This document shows, piece after piece, positions 57,670 through 64,000 of a stretch of DNA of 64,000 nucleotides (within the stretch, counting starts at the first letter, position 1; every line of letters starts with the position of its first letter). Under the pieces are notes generated by a model, which did no database searches, was not told the DNA's origin, and saw nothing but the letters and a program-made list of their open reading frames with translations. The stretch comes from Cannabis sativa (taxonomy: Eukaryota; Streptophyta; Magnoliopsida; Rosales; Cannabaceae): assembly GCF_029168945.1 (NCBI RefSeq), contig NC_083602.1, positions 88,298,027 through 88,362,026 on the forward strand, read 5' to 3'. Both the position numbers and the translations under genes were made by a program.

Positions 57670-60600
57670 ATGGACGACGAATTGGCAGAGTTGCAGAGAC
57701 AATTCGAGTTTGCGCAGGAAGCCAAGTCCAGCATCAGGTTATCCGACCGAAACGTCGTCGAATTGGTCCAAAAGCTTCAAGAGCTACGCATCATCGATTT
57801 CGACCTTCTCCACACTGTCTCCGGCAAAGAGTACATCACTCCTGTACGCCTCTCTCTCTCTCTCTCACTCATTTTGTATTCTCAATCTGTCGATACTATC
57901 TATGTCTTGATCATCGATTTTTGACTTTGATTTTTATGCTTATTGTGAAATAGGACCAATTGAGGCATGAGATTGTGGCAGAAATTGATAAATTAGGGCG
58001 TGTTTCTTTGATTGATTTGGCTGATACTATTGGGGTTGATTTGTACTATGTTGAGAAACATGCTCACCAAATTGTTTTGGAAGAACCTGGTTTGATGTTG
58101 ATTCAAGGGGAAGTTATATCACAATCTTATTGGGATTCTGTTGCTGAAGAAATTAATGATAGGCTTCAAGAATCTAGTCAAATTGCTTTGGCTGAGCTCG
58201 CAGCACAGTTGCAAGTGGGTTCGGAATTGATTGCTTCAATGTTGGAACCACGACTTGGGACTTTGGTAATTTTCTTTTTACAACGTTGTATAACTTTGGA
58301 ATTTGAGTGATTTTTGAGTAATAGAAGAGGGCTGTGCCAAGATAGGAGAGTTTGGTAATTCATTTGGTTTGATTGTTTAAATGGAGTTTTAAGTGATAGA
58401 AAGTGGTTTGTTTTGTGACTATTTTTGTGCCTAGGTGAAAGGTAGGCTTGAAGGTGGGCAGTTGTATACCCCTGCTTATGTTGCTCGTGTTAGTGCAATG
58501 GTTCGTGGTGCTTCTCGAGCTATCACTGTTCCCACGAATTTGTCTGCAGTCTGGACTTCTTTGCAGCAATTGCTACAAGATATGGATGGAACGAGTGGTG
58601 TAGCTGTTGATAGCTCATTTTTTCAATCTCTTTTTAATGGACTTCTCAAGGAAGGCGAGATTCTTGGATCACTTCGAGCAGGAGTTCATTGGACACCTAC
58701 TGTATGTAGCCTAATCTCATTATTGTTATTTTTGAAACAACAGCCTAAATCACATTTAAAAATATTATAAGAAAAAAAAATTGCCTATTCTCAGTGTCTG
58801 TATGATGTGTAGTATTTATGTTCAAAAAAAGGGCTACTACTATTCTTCAAGGAAAAACCTGGATAAACTAAGAAAGAAAATAATTTTTGTTTATAGAATC
58901 ATCATGGCGTAGCACTTATTTGATTTTAATTTTCTAGTTTTTTTCTTTGAATATATTTTTAACTGGTATTAGGCATAAAATTACTATTATCACTATTACT
59001 ATTTTTATCTAATTCAAATTATTGCATTTTAATTTTAACTTGAATGAAAAAAATTCCATAAACTAAAGTGTGAAGATCACCATTTCTGAGAGATTTGATG
59101 CATGTTTAAATAAACCATTTGTTCTTTCTTCCTTTTTCTGTGGCAACTGGCAGATAAAGATCATCTTCACTAAATTACATTAAATTTGTAATGATAGTGT
59201 ATAAATATATAAACATATAAATACAGTATATTGCGATGAAATTTCTAGATTAAAAAATCATGTATGGTTGTTGGAAATCATGTCTTCATCTCATGTGTAT
59301 TTTTGTTACAGGTCTTTGCAGTTGCTCAAAAGGAAGGTGTTGATTCTTTTTTCTCACAGGTATGATGCTCTATTTCCTTGGTTCCTTTGTAACTTTATAG
59401 TGTTACTCTCTGTACTTCTAAATTATATATGCAATACATACTTGATCCAATTGTTTCTTATTTTCGTTTGGTTCTTTTACTTACGTTCTTACAAGTTACA
59501 ACCTCTGGGTTAGAGTCAAGCATAGATTGATGCAAATGTAGGCTCTTGCATAGATTATATTATATATTATTCTAATGGTAATGGATTATCTTTTCTCCAT
59601 GAGGAAAAATACTCCAAAGTGACGCTAACCTCTCGCCCTTATGTTTCTTTATATGCCACAGAATTCATTCATCAATTATGGGGTTCTTCAAAACCTTGGC
59701 ATCCCCCAGCCTCCTCAGTATCTGAAGGTATCTAATTGCTATCATATGTGATGCTAGTTTTCTGGATAATTGACTGTGTAGACTATTTCTATACTATGTT
59801 AACCCTTCTTAGAATATTGTCTAATTAGGTTCTTTTGGTTTTATACACAAATATAGTCCAGGTATCCTGAAGGAATAGCTCTGATTGATGTTTTCGTCCA
59901 TCCTTCGTTGATTGAAATGCTGGATGCTGCTACTGAGGATGCTCTTGAACGTGGTAGTTGGTGAGGGTTATACTAGAAAATTTCACTTTGCTAACTGTTC
60001 AAATAGCTCCATTTTTAATAACTTAATTTTCATTATCCTATTTGAACAGTTTACTGAAATGATCTTCTAATCATATTAAGTAACAGGAAGAAATTATTTG
60101 CTGCATATTTTGGCTTAAATATTCTAAAACTTTTGATGTAATGTTAGTAGAGTGCAGACTTCAAATTTCTTCTTTCCTTGTCTTACGGGATAGTTTGATG
60201 CAGGATTGATGCTCTTTCAGTATTACCTGCTTCCTTTGGGTCTCAAGATGCATCTAAACTTTTGTCGCTTTGTCCTTCAGTTCAGTTAGCGCTAAAGGTG
60301 GCATTCCTGTATTCATTATTGTTACTTTCACATTAAACTAGATGATTCTTATAACCTTTTGTGTGATACTCTTCTCTGCAGTCTAATAAGGCAGTAATCT
60401 TTGGAGAGTCCTATCTATTTAGTGATGGTTTTCTTAAGGTAATACCTCTAATATACGTCTACCTGCTTTATTTGCAGTCCACCAGTTGCTTCATGATGAC
60501 CTTGCTCTGTGTTTTTCTATGCAACTGAAAATTTAAGGAATCTAAGAAATGTCTATAATTTTTAAAGTCTATCATTAGAAAGCACAGCATAGTAATATCA

Positions 60601-63600
60601 CATGTACATGTCCTCTGTCTGATGCTTTTGATGCTGTCTTTTCTGACTAGGCTGTGTATGATCGAGTGGAGAAGGATATGGAGTCCTTTAGTGTTTCAGG
60701 GTCTTCTGGGGCTGTGCCGTCAGATGTTTTATCTGATACCAAAATTGGACATGATTCAAGCAGGATTACAGATTCAAATGAAGCTGTTAATGAGATGAGT
60801 AGTAATAAACAGACAACTGAGAAAGGATCAAAGAAGAAAAGAGGTAAATCTTCTGGGACTGCCGCAGCAAGTGCAACAGAGAATAGTGTGAATGTGCAGG
60901 AAAATCCTACATCAAAATCAAAGAAAAGTCAGAAGAAAGGCAAGGATACATCTTTGCAATTTTCAGATTCAAAAGCTTCTGTGAAGAAAGAATCAAGTAA
61001 AATAAAAGAGGAGAATAACAACATTCCTTCAGAAGAATGGGTAATGCAGAAAATCTCAGTACTGGCTTCTGATTTTGAAGAACAAGGTTTGTTGACTTTA
61101 TCTTGGAGTTGTCCATTCCAATTACAACATAACAGGATTTTATTCCATTCTCCATTGTGGCAGGTATTGATGATCCAGAGACAATTATTAGACCTTTAGC
61201 AAACTATTTAAGACCTAAGCTAGTCGAATTTTGGAAGCAGAGAAGGAAGGCATTGTTTACAGAAAACGCAGAGAAAATGAAGAGTGTGCTTGACAATTTG
61301 CAAAAGAAACTTGATGAGGTTAGTTTACCTCCTTGTTTTTCCTTTGCCTGTGGTCAGTATTCTAAATGCCTTATTTTTTTCCCTACATTTGTAATTATTT
61401 GAATTATAATTGCCGAGATGGAATCATTAAGTGGCTACGTATTTGGATTCTTCTGAATGCTGAACTCTACTAACTAGTTACTTCTTTCTCTATTTGTGAT
61501 CTCTCTCCTTTGCAGTCCTTCTTGAACATGCAGTTGTATGAAAAAGCCTTGGATTTGTTTGAAGATGATCAATCAACTTCGGTGAGTTTTTCTATACTTA
61601 AAAGCATTTTCAGAGCAAAGGTCAATTATATAAAAGAAGCCTAACATTCTATGTCAGCAGGTCATTTTGCACAGGCATTTGTTAAGAACAACAGCTGCAG
61701 CTATTGCAGACACACTCATCTATAACTTGGTATTGTTTGATAGTTTTGCATTTTAGATGATCTTTCTATTATGAATTTGCCACATAATTTAATTTGACAT
61801 ATTTGTTTGATTTTAGGATATGCACACAAAACTAAAGAATGGAGTTGAAGTTGAAGAATCTCAGGATTCAGATTCTGTTTCACTTAGTTCTGGAGAACGA
61901 GTTGCCATCGTACGAATAATCATGAATCTCAGCTAATATTGTTTTACACTGTGCCAGTGAGATTGGCTTCTGAAGTTGTGTTTGATAGCTTGAGATATTT
62001 GCCAAACTTCTAATTTCTTTTGGCATTGTAGGTGAAGAGTTTTCCAGGATCTCTATCAAATATGGCTTTTGCGGTGGTTGAAGCTCTAGAAGGGAAGGTT
62101 AGAAGTAACTTGTTGAAAGCAATGTTCTGTCATACAAATTATTATCACGAAAGCAATTATTTAAGTCCTATATTCTGATTTTACAATGACATATAATATA
62201 GTTATAAGTATTTTTTTAAAAAAATAATATATATCCTTGCTCACTATGAATTTATGTTACAACCATTAGTATAGTCAATTTTGAACTTAAATATTTACAT
62301 ATATATATAAATCAAATTCATTTTATTCTTTAATTTCTGTAAGATATATTGTGATTTTTTTGTAATATATATTGTGATTTTTTTTGCTGTTTTAGTTATG
62401 CATATTGTAATCTTCTCGCATAACAACTAAAGTAGTGAATGAATAAATTGGAACTTCAGAAATTATTCTTACATTTACTGCTTATTCTATGACAAATTGT
62501 CAACAAATTTAAAATTTTAATGTTCTTTGTGATTGCAGCGGGTGGACACATTCATGACTGCGCTAAGAGCTCTTGCAGAAGAGAGGTAGTGTTGTGCTCT
62601 ATTTCATCACATGATTGATGCTTTTACGACTTTGGAGCAGTATTGTTTACTCAAACTATAAATTTATGATCCATGTATGTATTCCAGCGGATTAAACTTA
62701 AGAAAGCTTGACAAGAAATTGGAAAGAACACTTCTGCATTCATATCGCAAGGTATGCTCACCTGCTCTAGGCAGTATCATTATTTGTCCAATATATGACG
62801 TTTTCACCTAGTAACTCTTTTGTGTCTTTGTAGTGGAAAATGATCGTGCTGGTTAAAAGTAGACTGAGGCAGTTTCTTTGTTTATTCATATAATTACATC
62901 AAACATAGCATTTGTCCAATTACCAAAATAGAAAAAGTATTACCATGATATCTGTTTTTTTCCGCTCACAATTTTTTTTGTTCAATTTCCAATCAAATAA
63001 AAGGTTTATTTATTTTTATTTTTTCATTTCAACAGGAATCTTTTATTTTGTATATAAATAATTAAAGAATTCTTACTGTTCATTTTGAAACTATTTATGG
63101 ATATCATAGTAGTTGAAAACGTACCATGCTTGCATTTGGACTTTAAACAGTTTAGCTTTAGCATTGTTACTGGTCTGGTATATTTGCTTTTGTAAACTTC
63201 TGCAGGGATCCACTTGCTCTTCTTCCCACCCCTTTTCAGTCTGTTTTCTTGTTGCTCTAATCATGATAGAAACTGTGATTCATGTATTGAGAATCGAAGA
63301 ATAAATTGTTTTGGAGATTTCAATGGTGCTTTGCATTTGTTAATTCCTTTCTTATATTAATCTTAGGATTTGATATCTCAAGTGTCGGCAGAAACGGATC
63401 CAGTTTCTCTTCTACCGAAAGTTGTTTCCCTACTTTATATACAGGTCCTTGATTTTAATTTTGTTTTTGCTGGTTCGATTAATGTTTGAGAGACATGTAA
63501 CATCAATTTTCCAGTCAATTTACTAACATGAATTTCTTGTCAATAGCTTCATCATAAAGCCCTTCAAGCTCCTGGAAGGGCAATTCTTGTTGCTATTACT

Positions 63601-64000
63601 CGTTTGAAGGTACATTTATACATTTCCCCAAAACATTATTATTTTGTGCTAGTTTATTCAGGAACGTGAGGAAATATATAAAGATGCTTTCATATTTAAT
63701 ACTTGCTAGCGCTCTTGGCATCCTTGAAGTAATTACACAAATTAACTTCACACAAAATAGAGAGTAGTATTGCCAAATTAAGGTTTCTAGCTAAGCTAAA
63801 TGATTGAGATAAGGTTTTTAAGTTGTAGATCAAATAAGAGATTGAGGAGTTGACATTTTGGGAGCCTAAATGAGTGGAGTCAAAAGTATAGTAAGAAGGG
63901 TATGGTATGCAGTCATTCTGGTTTTCACTGACACGAGATGGTTTGTCATACATGCTTGTCATTTGCGAGATGTGTTTTCATAATTTATACCACAGAAGGA
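57670..64000 (+). CDS. UFL1: E3 UFM1-protein ligase 1 (UFL1), 3' end outside window
   Basis: Eighteen exons: 57670-57843, 57954-58265, 58435-58701, 59312-59359, 59662-59727, 59857-59960, 60204-60297, 60382-60438, 60651-61086, 61164-61318, 61516-61581, 61661-61729, 61817-61909, 62032-62097, 62539-62585, 62688-62751, 63367-63444, 63547-63609. Phases are consistent and give 753 codons; plant UFL1 is about 800-820 aa, so one or two exons are missing. A possible next acceptor, TACCACAG, ends at 63995. UFL1 transfers the ubiquitin-like UFM1 to targets at the ER, with DDRGK1/UFBP1, acting in ER stress, ER-phagy and ribosome quality control. It has no catalytic cysteine. Visible parts: N-terminal helix region (MDDELAELQRQFEFAQEAKS), winged-helix-like repeats over about 60-280 (DLADTIGVDLYYVEKHAHQI; ALAELAAQLQVGSELIASML), the VHPSLIEMLDAATEDALERG block (about 300-325) and a Lys/Ser-rich loop (about 415-500, KKKRGKSS, KSKKSQKKGK), then helical C-terminal sequence. 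Confidence 0.94.

Noticed and set aside
61157..61402. Separate small gene starting at an internal ATG
   Set aside because: It is UFL1 exon 10 read through its donor site into the intron.
1..64000. CRISPR array, rRNA, tRNA or organellar insert
   Set aside because: No regularly spaced identical repeats with unique spacers and no recognisable structural RNA or organelle gene sequence was seen; a tRNAscan or Infernal run would be decisive.

Overview
The window reads as low-GC nuclear DNA of a dicot plant: GT-AG introns, plant-specific gene families, Copia and LINE elements and many small plant-type DNA transposons. The species cannot be fixed from sequence alone; some non-coding repeats remind me of Cannabaceae or other Rosales, but that is only an impression.

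Four host genes, all on the plus strand, sit as islands in transposon-rich DNA. (1) 3248-4696: a single-exon 3-ketoacyl-CoA synthase of the KCS3/KCS12 type (very-long-chain lipid and wax metabolism). (2) 20841-25761: a nine-exon Nudix hydrolase of the NUDX9 type, 302 aa. (3) 46451-49649: a three-exon ankyrin-repeat membrane protein of the ITN1 type, 552 aa. (4) 57670 to beyond the right edge: the UFM1 E3 ligase UFL1, with 18 exons (753 codons) visible and the C-terminus outside the window. Exon phases close exactly in all three spliced models. The four genes show no functional link to each other.

Between and inside them: 1-3000 holds a palindromic MITE and a stack of small MITEs in front of the KCS gene. 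5860-12220 holds more MITEs, a 1.3-kb terminal-inverted-repeat element, a 5'-truncated LINE and a triple nest of elements. 13977-18885 is a broken DUF1985-type (Mutator/Ulp1-associated) gene on the minus strand, split by two solo LTRs. 19152-20609 is a 1.46-kb element with about 240-bp terminal inverted repeats ending 231 bp before the NUDX9 start codon. A further 0.9-kb Mutator-like element made of palindromic GGTCCGA modules lies in a NUDX9 intron. 26000-40000 is gene-poor and holds several MITE families, a 0.45-kb foldback and a LINE RNase H remnant. 40053-45073 is an old Copia element on the minus strand. 50351-56555 is a younger Copia element on the plus strand that landed inside a minus-strand LINE.

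The most interesting material is repeat architecture: a four-member, roughly 300-340-bp AACA-rich MITE family with 9-bp target duplications; a six-hairpin CTCCCGA array inside a solo LTR; the modular intronic element; and patchy divergence between the two LTRs of the younger Copia. I found no CRISPR array, rRNA or tRNA, and no convincing new protein system.
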